A DNA stretch of 40,978 nucleotides from Acidobacteriaceae bacterium (GCA_003166855.1 PMUM01000347.1:1-40978); one strand, 5' to 3'; shown: positions 1-13,327, counted from the first letter of the stretch. Notes: generated by a model not told the origin, from the letters alone. Program-made: numbers and translations.

Positions 1-2
1 TG

Positions 3-1875
<1,873 letters not shown>

Positions 1876-1883
<8 letters not shown>

Positions 1884-3336
1884 GACCACCGGCTTCATCG
1901 ATTACTCGCGCGAACTGGCTCCTCGCCGTCCTGTGGCCGAGCGCGTCAACGACTGGTTCGAGATTTATCAGGATTTTCCGGAAGAGAAACTGCGCAAGCA
2001 GGGCGCACGCTGCATGGATTGCGGTGTCCCGTTCTGTCAAACGGGATGCCCCGTCAGCAATCTCATTCCCGACTGGAACGATCTCGTCTATCGCGGCCGC
2101 TGGAAAGATGCGGTTCGCCAGTTGCACGCCACCAATAATTTCCCCGAATTTACCGGCCGCATCTGCCCCGCTCCGTGCGAGGCGTCGTGCGTTCTGGGTA
2201 TCAACCAGCCTCCGGTTACGATCAAGCAGAACGAAAAAAATATCGTGGAGCGCGGATTCCTGGAAGGCTGGATCCGCCCCGAGCCCTCGAAACTTCGCAC
2301 CGGAAAGAAAGTCGCAATCGTCGGTTCCGGCCCGGCGGGACTAGCGGCAGCGCAGCAGTTGTGCCGCGCTGGCCATGCAGTCACGGTCTACGAAAAGGCA
2401 GACCGCGTAGGCGGCCTGCTTCGCTACGGTATTCCGGAATTCAAGCTGGAAAAGCACATCATCGACCGTCGCCTCGAGCAGATGTCCGCCGAGGGCGTGA
2501 AATTCGTGACCAACGCTGAGGTTGGCAAGAACGTCCAGGTTGAAGACCTGCGCCGCGACTTCGATGCTATCGTGCTAGCTGGCGGCTCCGAGCATCCGCG
2601 TGACCTCAAAGTTCCTGGACGCGAGTTGAAGGGCATTCACTATGCGATGGAGTTCCTCCCGCAGCAGAACAAGCGCTGTCTCGGCGACACACTCGATCCC
2701 TCCGTCGAGATTCTTGCCACTGGTAAGCGCGTCGTGATCATCGGAGGCGGCGACACTGGCGCCGATTGCCTCGGCACCGTCCACCGCCAAAAGCCACTCT
2801 CGGTTCATCAGTTTGAAATCATGCCCAAGCCGCCTGACGAGCGCTCGCCGCACACACCATGGCCACTCTGGCCCATGCAACTGCGCACCGAAGCCGCTCA
2901 CGAAGAGGGCGGAGTCCGCGACTGGAGCATCGCCACCGCCAAATTCACCGGCGACGAAAACGGCAACGTACAGCAACTTCACGGCGTAAGGGTTGGCCCT
3001 CCCCCGAAGTTTGAGCCCATCGCTGCCACCGAGTTCACCATGGATGCTGACCTGGTCCTGATCGCCATGGGATTCCTCGGTCCTGTTCGCAACGGCATGA
3101 TCGAGCAACTAGGCGTTCAACTCGACAACCGCGGCAACGTCGCGACCGACCAGAACTACATGTCGTCCGTCCCCGGAGTATTCGCGGCGGGCGATATGCG
3201 CCGCGGCCAATCGCTCGTGGTCTGGGCCATCTCCGAAGGCCGCAAAGCCGCCGCCTGCGTCGACACCTATCTGAAAGTGCCGGCGGCCCGCCCTGTCGTT
3301 CCTTTGGCTTCCACCGCACGACAAATAGCCTCCTGA
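1876..3336 (+). CDS. gltD: Glutamate synthase small subunit (starts at ATG 1876, overlapping gltB stop by 8 nt)
   Basis: [27 protein letters not shown]..., Cys-rich [36 protein letters not shown] dinucleotide-binding motif. ORF-track start at 1702 is an overextension into gltB. Confidence 0.97.
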
Positions 3337-3415
3337 TCATGGCCATCCCAACCCAATCCAAGCTAGGATGGAGCGGGGCTAAGACGCAGCGGAGTAAGAT
3401 GACTGCGCCAGCGTC

Positions 3416-4624
3416 ATGATCCAACTTTCCGATATCCAGGCGGCTCTCGAAAGAATTCGTGCCGACATTCGCGTTTCTCCGTGCACGCACTCGGAAACAT
3501 TTTCCGGTCTCACCAACAACTCTATCTTTCTCAAACTCGATAACCAGCAGCGCACCGGTGCGTTCAAAGAGCGCGGCGCTCTAAACAAACTCTTAACGCT
3601 CACACAGGAAGAGCGAAACCGGGGCGTGATCGCCGCATCCGCGGGAAACCATGCGCAAGGCGTCGCCTACCACGCCGGACGCCACAAGATCGCAGCGCGT
3701 ATCGTCATGCCGCTGCCTACGCCGCTCACGAAAGTTTCGGCGACTCGCGCCTACGGCGCCGAAGTCCTCCTGCATGGTACCAACTATGACGAGGCCTACG
3801 AAAAGGCAATCGAGCAGAGCCAGCAGGAACGGCTCACTTTAATTCATGCTTTCGACGACGATGCCGTCATCGCAGGGCAGGGAACTCTCGGCCTTGAAAT
3901 CCTGCAGCAACATCCCGGCATCGAAGTCATCGTCGCACCCATCGGCGGCGGAGGCCTCATCGGCGGAATCGCCTGCGCCGTCAAAGAGACAAATCCTGCC
4001 GTACAGATCTTCGGCGTTCAACCATCGCGGATTCCTTCGATGAAAGCCGCGGTAGCCGAGGGCAAGCCCGTCACGCTGAAATCCGTCAAGACCATCGCCG
4101 ACGGCATCGCCGTCCGTCGCGCCGGAGAACGCACTCTCCCGTTGGTTCAGAAGTACGTCGACGACATCGTTACTGTAGAAGAGGAAGAAATCGCGAACGC
4201 GATTCTCTTGCTACTGGAGCGGGAAAAGACTCTGGCGGAAGGCGCCGGAGCCGCCGCCATTGCCGCTGTCCTAAATCGCAAGCTGCCGCTGCAAGGCAAG
4301 AAGATCGCGGTCCTCGTCTGCGGTGGAAACATCGACGTCACCCTGCTCTCGCGCATCATCGAGCGCGGCTTGGTGAAAGACGGACGTCTCGTCCGTCTGC
4401 GCGTTCATCTGCCCGACTATCCCGGTGCGCTGCATCGCCTCACCGGAATCCTCGCCGATCATCGCGCCAATATCGTCGAAACGGCATATGACCGCGCCTA
4501 CCACGGAGTCAATCTCGGCGACACCGCCATCGACATCACCATGGAAACGCGCGGCCCCGATCACATTGCAGAACTGCTTGCAGCCTTGGTCTCTGCCGGT
4601 TACACACACGAAAGAATTCTGTAG
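3416..4624 (+). CDS. ilvA: Threonine ammonia-lyase (threonine dehydratase) with C-terminal ACT-like domain
   Basis: [22 protein letters not shown] (PLP lysine), [25 protein letters not shown]-terminal regulatory region. Confidence 0.93.
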   Translation: MIQLSDIQAALERIRADIRVSPCTHSETFSGLTNNSIFLKLDNQQRTGAFKERGALNKLLTLTQEERNRGVIAASAGNHAQGVAYHAGRHKIAARIVMPLPTPLTKVSATRAYGAEVLLHGTNYDEAYEKAIEQSQQERLTLIHAFDDDAVIAGQGTLGLEILQQHPGIEVIVAPIGGGGLIGGIACAVKETNPAVQIFGVQPSRIPSMKAAVAEGKPVTLKSVKTIADGIAVRRAGERTLPLVQKYVDDIVTVEEEEIANAILLLLEREKTLAEGAGAAAIAAVLNRKLPLQGKKIAVLVCGGNIDVTLLSRIIERGLVKDGRLVRLRVHLPDYPGALHRLTGILADHRANIVETAYDRAYHGVNLGDTAIDITMETRGPDHIAELLAALVSAGYTHERIL

Positions 4625-4658
4625 CTAGGGAAGTTTGATCGCTCTCAAGAGTCTCGCG

Positions 4659-5429
4659 TCATGGCTGCCACGAACTCGCGGGTGGTTTCTTTCCACCGTT
4701 ACCGCTGCAGAGCAGTACACAAAGTAGAATGCCCCCAGCTCCAGCGGCTCCGACCGCAATCCATTTCGGATTCAAGCTCATCCCCGCTCCAGTGGGCTGA
4801 GGCGGGGCTCCGCAGATGGCCGATAGGTCGAAGCTCTTTTGTTCTGTCTCGTGAACCGTCGAGCCGTGCGAAGATTCCGTCTCCGCCGACGGCTTCTGCC
4901 GATCGACTCCCCGTTCCACGTTCACATCGTCTTTGCGGGCTGCAACCTGAACGTTGCCGTTCAAGTTGTTCACCTCATACTGGGTCCATTCGTTAAGGAC
5001 CGGAACCGCCGTCAGACAATTCACCCGCACTTTGAAGCTCTTCGAAGTTCCCACGGAGACGCTGCCGTGATCCAGTTCAAGCAGGTTGGTCTGAAGTTTG
5101 GCCACCGATTCCGGCTGGATCAGCACCGTCGATCCGTCCAGACTCAAGTTCGCCGCCGATCCCGGCTTGGTTTCCAGCAGGTCTCCGGGAAAAACCGCAG
5201 AGGAATCCGTCGCCTCGTACCCGTTCACCCAGACGCCACCCTGAGTATGAAGAATGGCGGCTCCCGTTTGGTTGGGCGGAGTCTGCCCTAGGAGCGATAC
5301 CGGCACGATCACCAACATCACCCAGCAGAGAAAACATCGTAAAATAGACAAACGCATCCTTAAGGATCGATTTCCACACACTTCCCTATCAGAAGCGTAA
5401 CCGGGAGGGCTTTCGTCGTCTATTGGCAC
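4659..5429 (-). CDS. FecR-like secreted/anchored protein (start possibly internal, MRLSILRCFL...)
   Basis: Signal peptide, then AAILHTQGGVWVNGYEATDSSAVFPGDLLETKPGSAANLSLDGSTVLIQPESV resembling FecR domain; C-terminal hydrophobic segment. Confidence 0.7.
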   Translation of the reverse strand: MPIDDESPPGYASDREVCGNRSLRMRLSILRCFLCWVMLVIVPVSLLGQTPPNQTGAAILHTQGGVWVNGYEATDSSAVFPGDLLETKPGSAANLSLDGSTVLIQPESVAKLQTNLLELDHGSVSVGTSKSFKVRVNCLTAVPVLNEWTQYEVNNLNGNVQVAARKDDVNVERGVDRQKPSAETESSHGSTVHETEQKSFDLSAICGAPPQPTGAGMSLNPKWIAVGAAGAGGILLCVLLCSGNGGKKPPASSWQP

Positions 5430-5565
5430 GGTGGATGCGCGCTTGGCGTTGGAATCGCTCGGAGATAACGGGTTTTCCCGTTTTGTAATTTTTGTTATGT
5501 AAGGGTAAAACTTTGTAAATCATCAACTTCCGCAGCTACCGGCAAGGTAAATTAAGGTGGGGCGT

Positions 5566-6819
5566 ATGAAACTGAGAGCGAATCGAACCGCAGTCGCGAC
5601 GGTTGTCTTGTCTGTCATCATCGTATCTGGTCCGCACTTCCAGCCGGCATGTTTCGCCGCCGCTACGGTCGCAGCGCAGGATGCCGGGCAGCCTGCCGTG
5701 GCCAAGCGCATTGGCGTCATCAAGTCGATCAATGGCACTGCCATCATTCTGACCCCGGATACCGGTCCCGAAGTCGCGGTGACTGTGCAGCCGAATGCTC
5801 GCCTCTTGCGCGTTGCGCCCGGCGAAAAGGATCTCAAGAACGCGACCTCCATCCCGTTGCAAGAGTTGCAAGTGGGCGATAGAGTTCGGGTACGCGGCCA
5901 GGCTTCTGCCGATGGCGCGTCCCTTGCGGCTCTGGAGGTTATCGTCATATCACATTCAGACCTCGAAGCGCGCCATGAACAGGAGCGCCAGGACTGGCAG
6001 AAGCGTGGCCTCGGCGGCTTGGTCAGCGCCGTCGACCCCGCTACCGGCACAGTCACAATTTCGGTAACAGGTTTGGGCGGCAAGAAGGAAATCGCGGTGC
6101 ACACCTCCAAGAGCACTGTGTTTCGCCGTTACGCCCCGGACTCGGTAAAGTTTGATGACGCCAAGCCCGGCACCTTGCAGGATGTTCAGCCGGGCGACCA
6201 ACTCCGCGCCCGCGGAGACCGCAGCGCCGACGGCACCGAGCTGACTGCGGAAGAAGTTGTCACCGGTTCCTTCCGCAACGTCGCCGGTACGGTCAATTCG
6301 GTGGATGCAAGCTCAGGCACGATCAGCGTTCAAGATTTGTTGAGCAAGAAGGCCGTGCAGGTGAAGATCACTGCGGAATCGCAGTTGCACAAACTTCCCA
6401 CCGAGATGGCGCAGCGTATCGCGATGCGGTTGAAAGGCAGCATGCCTCCAGGAACTCCGGGAGCGGCCGGTTCCTCGGCCTCCGCGTCTTCCCCCGCTGC
6501 CGGCAACAGCGCCCAATCGGCTCCTCCCTCTGGCGGAACCGGCCAAGGCGGCGGAATGGGTGGGGGGATGCGCCAAGGCGGAGCGCCCGACTTCCAGCAA
6601 ATGTTAAGTCGCATGCCTGCGGTTACTCTCGCCGACTTGCACAAAGGCGATGCGGTGTTGATTGTGACGACGCAAGGAACGGCCACGGGCGGTGGTACCG
6701 CAATCACGCTGCTCAGCGGAGTGGAGCCGATTCTTCAGGCCGCTCCCTCGGGTAGCCAGGCAATGATGTTGGCGCCTTGGAGTCTGGGAGGCGCTCCCGG
6801 TGGCGACGCGAGTCAATAG
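5566..6819 (+). CDS. DUF5666-like repeat-containing secreted protein
   Basis: Signal peptide; repeated modules 'GVIKSINGTAIILTPDTGPEVAVTV...LQVGDRVRVRGQ', 'GLVSAVDPATGTVTISV...VQPGDQLRARGDRSADGTELTAEEVVTGSF'. Confidence 0.75.
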   Translation: MKLRANRTAVATVVLSVIIVSGPHFQPACFAAATVAAQDAGQPAVAKRIGVIKSINGTAIILTPDTGPEVAVTVQPNARLLRVAPGEKDLKNATSIPLQELQVGDRVRVRGQASADGASLAALEVIVISHSDLEARHEQERQDWQKRGLGGLVSAVDPATGTVTISVTGLGGKKEIAVHTSKSTVFRRYAPDSVKFDDAKPGTLQDVQPGDQLRARGDRSADGTELTAEEVVTGSFRNVAGTVNSVDASSGTISVQDLLSKKAVQVKITAESQLHKLPTEMAQRIAMRLKGSMPPGTPGAAGSSASASSPAAGNSAQSAPPSGGTGQGGGMGGGMRQGGAPDFQQMLSRMPAVTLADLHKGDAVLIVTTQGTATGGGTAITLLSGVEPILQAAPSGSQAMMLAPWSLGGAPGGDASQ

Positions 6820-6878
6820 TGGTGCCGGAAAAAGGATTTATTCCGTATTCATAAACTTGAATAAAATAGGAAGATGAA

Positions 6879-9821
6879 ATGAAGGTTGAGAAGTACATAC
6901 GTTTCTTTTTCATAACGCTCTTCTTCTTGCTGCCTGCGACCGCGTTGTTCGCGCAAACCGCCGCGGGTTCTCTTCGCGGACAAGTCACTGATCCCTCCGG
7001 CGCAGCTATTCCCTCCGCCAGCGTGATCATGACTCCCGCCACTGGGTCGCCGGTCGTGGTCCAGAGCAATGGCCAGGGCTTGTTTGAGTTCAAGACGTTA
7101 CCAGCGGGGAAGTATTCACTCACGGTCGCGGCCACCGGCTTCACTCTTTACCAGAACGACAACGTTGTGATCGCCGATCAGCCTCTGAGGCTTAACATCG
7201 TGATGTCAATCGAGGTGGAGACACAAAAAGTTCAGGTATCTGACACGGCGCCAACGATCGACGTGAATCCCTCGAGCAACGCGGGCGCGATCGTCATTTC
7301 CGGCAAAGAACTCGATGCCCTGCCCGACGATCCTGACGAATTAGAGTCGGATCTCCAGGCTCTTGCTGGACCGTCCGCTGGTCCGAGCGGCGGACAGATG
7401 TATATCGACGGGTTCACGGCGGGGCAACTCCCGCCCAAGTCCTCGATTCGCGAGATTCGTATTAACCAGAACCCTTTCTCTGCCGAGTACGACAAACTTG
7501 GCTACGGCCGCATCGAAATCTTTACCAAGCCTGGAACCGACAAATATCACGGGCAATTCTTCGTGCTGGGCAACGATTCCGCGTTCAACTCGCCCAATCC
7601 CTTCGCTGGCTCCGAGCCTCCCTACTATTCCACTCAGTTCAACGGAAACATCGGCGGACCACTTAGCAAGAAGGCTTCCTTCTTTTTCAATATCGATCGT
7701 CGCGACATCAACGAACTGGCCGCCGTGAATGCCTACGTTCTTGATTCATCCCTGAACGAATACAATTTGGTTGAGTCGATTGCGAACCCCCACCAAAGAA
7801 CCAATCTCAGCCCGCGCGTCGATTGGGCGTTGACGCCAAACAATACACTCACCGCGCGCTACCAGTATTATCGCGATACGGAAACCAACGATGGCGTGGG
7901 AGTGCTGTCTCTATCGTCCCAGGGCTATTACTCCCAAAGCACGGAGAACACCGTCCAGATCAGCGACACGCAAGTGATTGGCTCCAAAATCGTCAACGAG
8001 ACGCGGTTTCAGTACAACCGCGATAACTCCTTCCAGACCCCAACGGATACGAACCCGGCTGTGAGTGTGCCCGGCAGCTTTGTGGGCGGTGGCTCGGGTT
8101 CGGGCAGCCAGAATGATCTGCAGAACAATTACGAAATACAGAACTACACGTCGCTGATTCACGGCAACCACATCATCAAGTTCGGCGGCCGCGTACGGGC
8201 CTCGCATGACACGAATTACTCGACTTCGGGCTTCAACTCCACATTCGCATTCTCATCATTGAATACCAGCAACGATACGCCGGCAAGTTGCGCCGCGCTC
8301 GGGCAAAATCCTGCCTGTCCCATCTCTCTGCAATATGCGGAGGCGCAGTTAAGCCCTAGCGGAGGCGGAATTCCGTATGCGACGCAACTTACCTATACCA
8401 CCGGACTCCCGACTGCGGCCGTCACTTACTACGATGTTGAGCCCTACGTGCAGGACGATTGGAAAGTGCGGTCGAACTTCACGCTCAGTTCCGGCCTCCG
8501 TTTCGAAACTCAAAATGCTATTCACGACCACGGAAACTGGGCTCCCCGCTTGGGCTTTGCCTGGGGCGTTGGTGGCCGGAGCGGCCCGCCCAAGTTCGTG
8601 ATTCGCGGGGGCTATGGCATTTTCTTTGATCGCTTTCAGTCCGCACAAATCCTGAATGCGGACCGCTTCAACGGTTATACGCAGCAACAATTCATCATTC
8701 ACAATCCGACGTGCTTTCCGGGTGTCGATAAGCCGCTCGCAAGTATTTCCAACTGCGGTCCCGCTACCTCCTCCGAATCCAACGTGTATGAGATCGACCC
8801 CAGGGTGCACGCGCCCTACACGATGCAGGGAGCGCTGGGTGTAGAACGTCAAATCACCAAGTCCGCGACCCTTTCTGTCATTTACTTGAACTCGCGGGGC
8901 TTCGACCAGTTCCTTACCATCAATGCGAATTCCCCGTATCCCGGAACCGCTTGCGCTCCGAGTTGTCCCCCCATTACTTCGGGCAATATTTACCGCTACG
9001 TTTCGGAAGGTAATTTCAAACAAAACCAGCTGATGATGAATACCAATGTCCGCATCGGACCCAAAGTCCAGCTGTTCGGCTACTACTCTTTGAGCTATGC
9101 CAACAGCGACACGGCGGGCGTTAGCAGCTTTCCATCGAATTCCTACGACATCAGCCAGGATTATGGCCGGGCCTCGTTCGACGTGAGGAACCGCTTCTTC
9201 CTCGGCGGCAGCATTGCCCTTCCTTACTTATTCCGGTTGAGTCCTTTCATGATCGTGAGTTCCGGGGCTCCGTTCAACATCACTTCGCCCATCGACGTGA
9301 ACGGAGACCAGATCTACAACGACCGCCCGGGACTGATTTCGACTGCGACCTGCCCCGGCCCTCCCCCAACGACAGGCTCGGGCCCTCAGAACAACATTTA
9401 CTGCACAACGTTGGGCACTTTCGATGCGTTGGGAAGCGGGAAACTTCTTCCCATCAATTACGGCACTGGCCCAGGACACTTTGTGATGAACCTGCGCCTC
9501 ACCAAGACTTTCGGATTTGGACCCAAGGCAAAATCTACCTCTCAGGGCCAAGGTGGACCGGGAGGTCCTCGGGGTGGCGGCCGCGGCGGTCCACTCTTCG
9601 GCGGAGGTCCATCGTTCGCGTCCAGTAATTCTGATCGCCGTTACAATCTCATTCTCGGCGTGAACGCCCGAAACGTTTTTAACAACGTCAACGCAGCGAA
9701 CCCCAGCGCGGTTCTCGGCTCCAGGTTTTTTAACGTTCCCAATGCTTTACAAGGAGGCCCGTTCTCGCCCGGCACTGCCGCCAATCGCAAGCTTGAACTG
9801 CAAGCTACATTCAGTTTCTGA
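6879..9821 (+). CDS. TonB-dependent receptor, Oar-like, with N-terminal carboxypeptidase regulatory-like domain
   Basis: Signal peptide; AAGSLRGQVTDPSGAAIPSASV; plug-like region; long beta-barrel-like C-terminus ending in F (LQATFSF). Confidence 0.9.
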   Translation: MKVEKYIRFFFITLFFLLPATALFAQTAAGSLRGQVTDPSGAAIPSASVIMTPATGSPVVVQSNGQGLFEFKTLPAGKYSLTVAATGFTLYQNDNVVIADQPLRLNIVMSIEVETQKVQVSDTAPTIDVNPSSNAGAIVISGKELDALPDDPDELESDLQALAGPSAGPSGGQMYIDGFTAGQLPPKSSIREIRINQNPFSAEYDKLGYGRIEIFTKPGTDKYHGQFFVLGNDSAFNSPNPFAGSEPPYYSTQFNGNIGGPLSKKASFFFNIDRRDINELAAVNAYVLDSSLNEYNLVESIANPHQRTNLSPRVDWALTPNNTLTARYQYYRDTETNDGVGVLSLSSQGYYSQSTENTVQISDTQVIGSKIVNETRFQYNRDNSFQTPTDTNPAVSVPGSFVGGGSGSGSQNDLQNNYEIQNYTSLIHGNHIIKFGGRVRASHDTNYSTSGFNSTFAFSSLNTSNDTPASCAALGQNPACPISLQYAEAQLSPSGGGIPYATQLTYTTGLPTAAVTYYDVEPYVQDDWKVRSNFTLSSGLRFETQNAIHDHGNWAPRLGFAWGVGGRSGPPKFVIRGGYGIFFDRFQSAQILNADRFNGYTQQQFIIHNPTCFPGVDKPLASISNCGPATSSESNVYEIDPRVHAPYTMQGALGVERQITKSATLSVIYLNSRGFDQFLTINANSPYPGTACAPSCPPITSGNIYRYVSEGNFKQNQLMMNTNVRIGPKVQLFGYYSLSYANSDTAGVSSFPSNSYDISQDYGRASFDVRNRFFLGGSIALPYLFRLSPFMIVSSGAPFNITSPIDVNGDQIYNDRPGLISTATCPGPPPTTGSGPQNNIYCTTLGTFDALGSGKLLPINYGTGPGHFVMNLRLTKTFGFGPKAKSTSQGQGGPGGPRGGGRGGPLFGGGPSFASSNSDRRYNLILGVNARNVFNNVNAANPSAVLGSRFFNVPNALQGGPFSPGTAANRKLELQATFSF

Positions 9822-9925
9822 TGGCGGTAATTGTTCTCGCCATATCGGCGAGCCGCCGATCCCGGTTATGCTGAGAATGCGCAATTCGTGAGGCGCGATC
9901 CCACTCTTAAAGGTCTGAAGAACGA

Positions 9926-10792
9926 TTGGCTTTTTTCCCGATCAGCAGGCGGAAATTTATTCGCCTCGCAGCGACCGCTGGCGTGGCCGCAGTCGCCGCC
10001 GACACTACGCTGCTCGAGCCGAACCGTCCCCGAATCGTGCGCCAGGAAATTGCCCTCCGTCGCTGGCCCGCACGGCTCGAAGGTTTCACCATCGCGCTGC
10101 TCAGCGACTTCCATTACGACCCTTATTTTTCTGTGCATCCGCTGCGCTCGGCGATTGGTATGGTCAACGGTTTGCGACCCGACCTGATCGCGCTGACCGG
10201 AGATTTTGTTTCCATGCCTTGGTCTGGCGATCCGGCGGATGCTGCCTCTGCCGCTGAACCTTGCGCCCAACTGCTGCGACAAATGCGTGCGCCTCACGGG
10301 CTATGGGCTGTCCTGGGAAACCATGACGTCTTCACGGATCCCGATCGTGTGAGCACTTCGCTGCACTCCGCCGGAATTCAAGTGCTCTCCAATCAATCAG
10401 TGCCGATCGAACGCGATGGCGCGCGGTTCTGGCTGAGTGGAATCGACGACGTTTTAGGCGGCACTGCCGATCTTGACGCAACTTTCCACGCCCTCCCCGC
10501 GAACGAAGCGGTGGTCCTCCTGGCCCACGAGCCCGACTATGCCGACACGGTCGCGCGCTATGCGGTGGACCTCCAACTCTCGGGCCACTCCCACGGAGGC
10601 CAGGTGCGACTGCCTTTCATCCGTCCTGTTTTCCTGCCGGAATTGGCGAGGAAATATGTTTGGGGTCGATACCAGATTGGCGGTCTAGCGCTGTACACCA
10701 ACGCCGGCCTGGGCACAGTCAACCTCCCAATCCGCATGAACTGCCCTCCTGAAATCACTCTATTGACCCTACGTCGTTCTGCGGCTCGCTAA
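9926..10792 (+). CDS. Metallophosphoesterase (calcineurin-like) with twin-arginine signal
   Basis: SRRKFIRLAATAGVAAVA Tat signal; LLSDFHYD, ALTGDFV, VLGNHD, SGHSHGGQVRLP metal-binding motifs. Confidence 0.92.
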   Translation: MAFFPISRRKFIRLAATAGVAAVAADTTLLEPNRPRIVRQEIALRRWPARLEGFTIALLSDFHYDPYFSVHPLRSAIGMVNGLRPDLIALTGDFVSMPWSGDPADAASAAEPCAQLLRQMRAPHGLWAVLGNHDVFTDPDRVSTSLHSAGIQVLSNQSVPIERDGARFWLSGIDDVLGGTADLDATFHALPANEAVVLLAHEPDYADTVARYAVDLQLSGHSHGGQVRLPFIRPVFLPELARKYVWGRYQIGGLALYTNAGLGTVNLPIRMNCPPEITLLTLRRSAAR

Positions 10793-11015
10793 GTTCATGC
10801 CGGCGCACATCCGGCGCCCTTCAGGTTTCTCTGCAACGAAGTTCTACTACTGTGCAAGAGTTTGCGGCTCGTCACTCATCGCCGACGAATCGAAAAATTG
10901 CGCTTTGAGATTCCGCAGAGTTGAGGTAACGTCATTGGCGTTTTCGCAGTCTGGGCCTCGCTCCACCGTTTGCACTTCCGGGTAATTCACGTTCAAGACT
11001 CACACAGGAGAAACT

Positions 11016-11543
11016 ATGAGTAAGATGACAAAGCTAGCATTTTGCGTCACCCTGACCATGCTGTTGGTTGGCGCGTACTTCGTCGTGTCCGCAGCAGGAA
11101 GTCACCAGGCTGGTCCGCCACGCGATATCTCCGGTCTCTACCTTCCACCGCCGGTAAGTGAAATGACCTCCTCCACCTTCTACACGACGGGCAGTCCCTA
11201 CGCCGTGCTGGTCGCCGGTTTCAACACCGAAGACAGCGGAGTGAAATTCACCTGCAAGAGCGGCTCGGGAACCTGCTCTCTCGTGGTGAATTCGTTTGCG
11301 ACCAGTTCTGGCGGCGGCGTTGCCAGTGACGATCGCGCTCTGTGCCTCATCGTCGACGGAAGCATTGCCGGTGCTTGCGCCTACAATGGCTACGATGCGT
11401 CGGATGGCTCCTACTCGGCTATCAGTTCGATCAACGTCGCCTCGGTAACCTCGGGAGTCCACACCGCGTACATGTCGTTCTACACTACCTACGGAACGAC
11501 CATGTTCACCTACACCAACGTTTACAGCATCTACAAACCGTAA
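11016..11543 (+). CDS. Hypothetical exported protein
   Basis: Good RBS (caggag), N-terminal signal sequence, followed by a strong terminator. Confidence 0.7.
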   Translation: MSKMTKLAFCVTLTMLLVGAYFVVSAAGSHQAGPPRDISGLYLPPPVSEMTSSTFYTTGSPYAVLVAGFNTEDSGVKFTCKSGSGTCSLVVNSFATSSGGGVASDDRALCLIVDGSIAGACAYNGYDASDGSYSAISSINVASVTSGVHTAYMSFYTTYGTTMFTYTNVYSIYKP

Positions 11544-11561
11544 GCCTTACAGCCGAATCTG

Positions 11562-11600
11562 GAGGCGGAGCGTGTGTGGCTCCGCCTCTTCATTTATTTA
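11562..11600 (+). terminator. Rho-independent terminator
   Basis: GAGGCGGAGC-gtgtgtg-GCTCCGCCTC perfect 10-bp stem followed by TTCATTTATTTA, just after the 11016-11543 CDS. Confidence 0.8.
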
Positions 11601-11800
11601 GCAGAACGGGCTGAGTGCGAGAACTGGTCGGGAAATCCTGATCATCCTATGCAATGTCTTTCATCTGGAAGTTCTCCAGTGCTCCCCTCGGGGCGTCTAA
11701 CCTCTTCCAGATCAGTAACATCCCTCTAGGTCGGAGTGGTCCTGTATGTGCCCCAAGCCTAAGGTTCAGAGCGATTTCCGCTCTGTGGAGTGCTAAGCTC

Positions 11801-12238
11801 ATGCATCGTCGCAACTGGCCTGCGATTCTGTTGTTCGTCCCGGTAGTCGCCTTGGCGGTGACCACGCCCGCGCCGCGTGTGCGTGCGGCTAACCTTGAAC
11901 AGAGAGAACGCCTGGTATCGAAAACGCTGGCGCGCGCTTCCCAGTTCGTGGACGTGGCTCACATCAGTTCGCGTCCGTCTTGCGCCGAGGTGCAACCGCC
12001 TGAGGCCTTGACCACGCCTGATCCGCTCTTCTCTTCGACGGCGCGCGGCCAGAAGGTGAAAGTCAGTTTCATTATCGGAACCGATGGACGCGTGCACAGC
12101 CCGCTCATTCTGGAGAGCGCGGGCCTGGCCGGCGATCGCCATGTGCTGCAGACGGTGCGCACCTGGAGATATCGTCCGGCAACTTGCAATGGAGTTCCGA
12201 CCGAGATCGAAGGCAAGATCGAATTTTCCAGCCGATAG
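11801..12238 (+). CDS. TonB C-terminal domain (energy transducer-like) secreted protein
   Basis: ATG at 11801 with signal peptide; VKVSFIIGTDGRVHSPLILESAGLAGDRHVLQTVRTWRYRPATCNGVPTEIEGKIEF typical TonB_C. Confidence 0.75.
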   Translation: MHRRNWPAILLFVPVVALAVTTPAPRVRAANLEQRERLVSKTLARASQFVDVAHISSRPSCAEVQPPEALTTPDPLFSSTARGQKVKVSFIIGTDGRVHSPLILESAGLAGDRHVLQTVRTWRYRPATCNGVPTEIEGKIEFSSR

Positions 12239-12292
12239 CACGAGTCCGAGTTGCTGGGCTAGAATGACGCCAGCAATCGATGGCTTCGATTC

Positions 12293-13327
12293 GTGGACGG
12301 GTTCGTGGACAAAGACAAGAAAAATCCCAGGTCTCCTGACGCTCCGGTGCATAGCGCCGAGATGGAAGAACTTTACCGCCGGCTGCAACCGGAAATGCGC
12401 CGTCCCAAGCCAAGTGCAGACGCGATCGCGGCGGCGTTGGAGGCTGCGCAGCGGTTGGCTGCTGAAGCGGACTCGGAGCAGGCTTCCGACGATACCGCAC
12501 AGGAGTTGACCGGCGAGTCGACCACGATCGTGTGCCGGGTTTGCGGGTACCGCAATCGCGATGGCAACAAGTTCTGCGGCATGTGCGGCATCACCACCGA
12601 ACTTGCGGCATCAATGGCGGAGGAAGAGCGCCCTTCGCACGCTTTGTCCATTCCACCGAATCCGTTTTCCGATCACGATCCGGCGGAAAGGCAGGCGGTA
12701 ACTCGGCCTACAGGGCAGGAAACCCATCACTTCCATCATCACTATCACCACCACTATTTTCCTGGCGGGGAAGCGATGGCAGCGCGGTCCGGCGCAGATC
12801 CTGTCCGGGATTCAATGAGGGAGCCGCAGAGAGAGGACAAGCTGCGGGCGACGGCGGCGCTGCGCGGCGACATGAGCCGCGCCGAGGCTGCGGTTCGGAG
12901 CCTCGCCCATGAGTGGGTTCTGGCCTGCAACACCAAACACCTGGATGACCTCATCGAACTCTACACGCATGACGCGCTGGTGCTGCGCTCGAATTGTCCT
13001 CCGGTGCGCGGCGCTTCTGCGGTCCGAGAGTTTTTCTTTGGCGCGCTCGACGCCGGACTCGGAGAAGTGGAGGTCGAGCCTCTGCGGGTGGAAGTGGTCG
13101 GCGATCTGGCGTACGAAGCGGGACGCTGCAAGGCTTTGATTCCCAGCGCCACTGGCAAGCGCCGCGAAGAACGCGGAAAGTATTTGTGGGTTTGCGCACG
13201 GCAGAGCAACGGCGAATGGAAGCTGGCGGCGGATTGCTGGTCGAGCGATTTGACGCTCAGCACGTTGGAATCCGATATCCCGCAGAATGCCGTTGTGAAG
13301 ACGAGCCAACCGCGCAAGAACCCTTAA
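12293..13327 (+). CDS. Zinc-ribbon plus SnoaL/NTF2-like domain protein with His-rich linker
   Basis: CRVCGYRNRDGNKFCGMCG zinc ribbon; HHFHHHYHHHYFPGG; VRSLAHEWVLACNTKHLDDLIELYTHDALVLRSNCPPVRGASAVREFF SnoaL-like. Confidence 0.75.
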   Translation: MDGFVDKDKKNPRSPDAPVHSAEMEELYRRLQPEMRRPKPSADAIAAALEAAQRLAAEADSEQASDDTAQELTGESTTIVCRVCGYRNRDGNKFCGMCGITTELAASMAEEERPSHALSIPPNPFSDHDPAERQAVTRPTGQETHHFHHHYHHHYFPGGEAMAARSGADPVRDSMREPQREDKLRATAALRGDMSRAEAAVRSLAHEWVLACNTKHLDDLIELYTHDALVLRSNCPPVRGASAVREFFFGALDAGLGEVEVEPLRVEVVGDLAYEAGRCKALIPSATGKRREERGKYLWVCARQSNGEWKLAADCWSSDLTLSTLESDIPQNAVVKTSQPRKNP

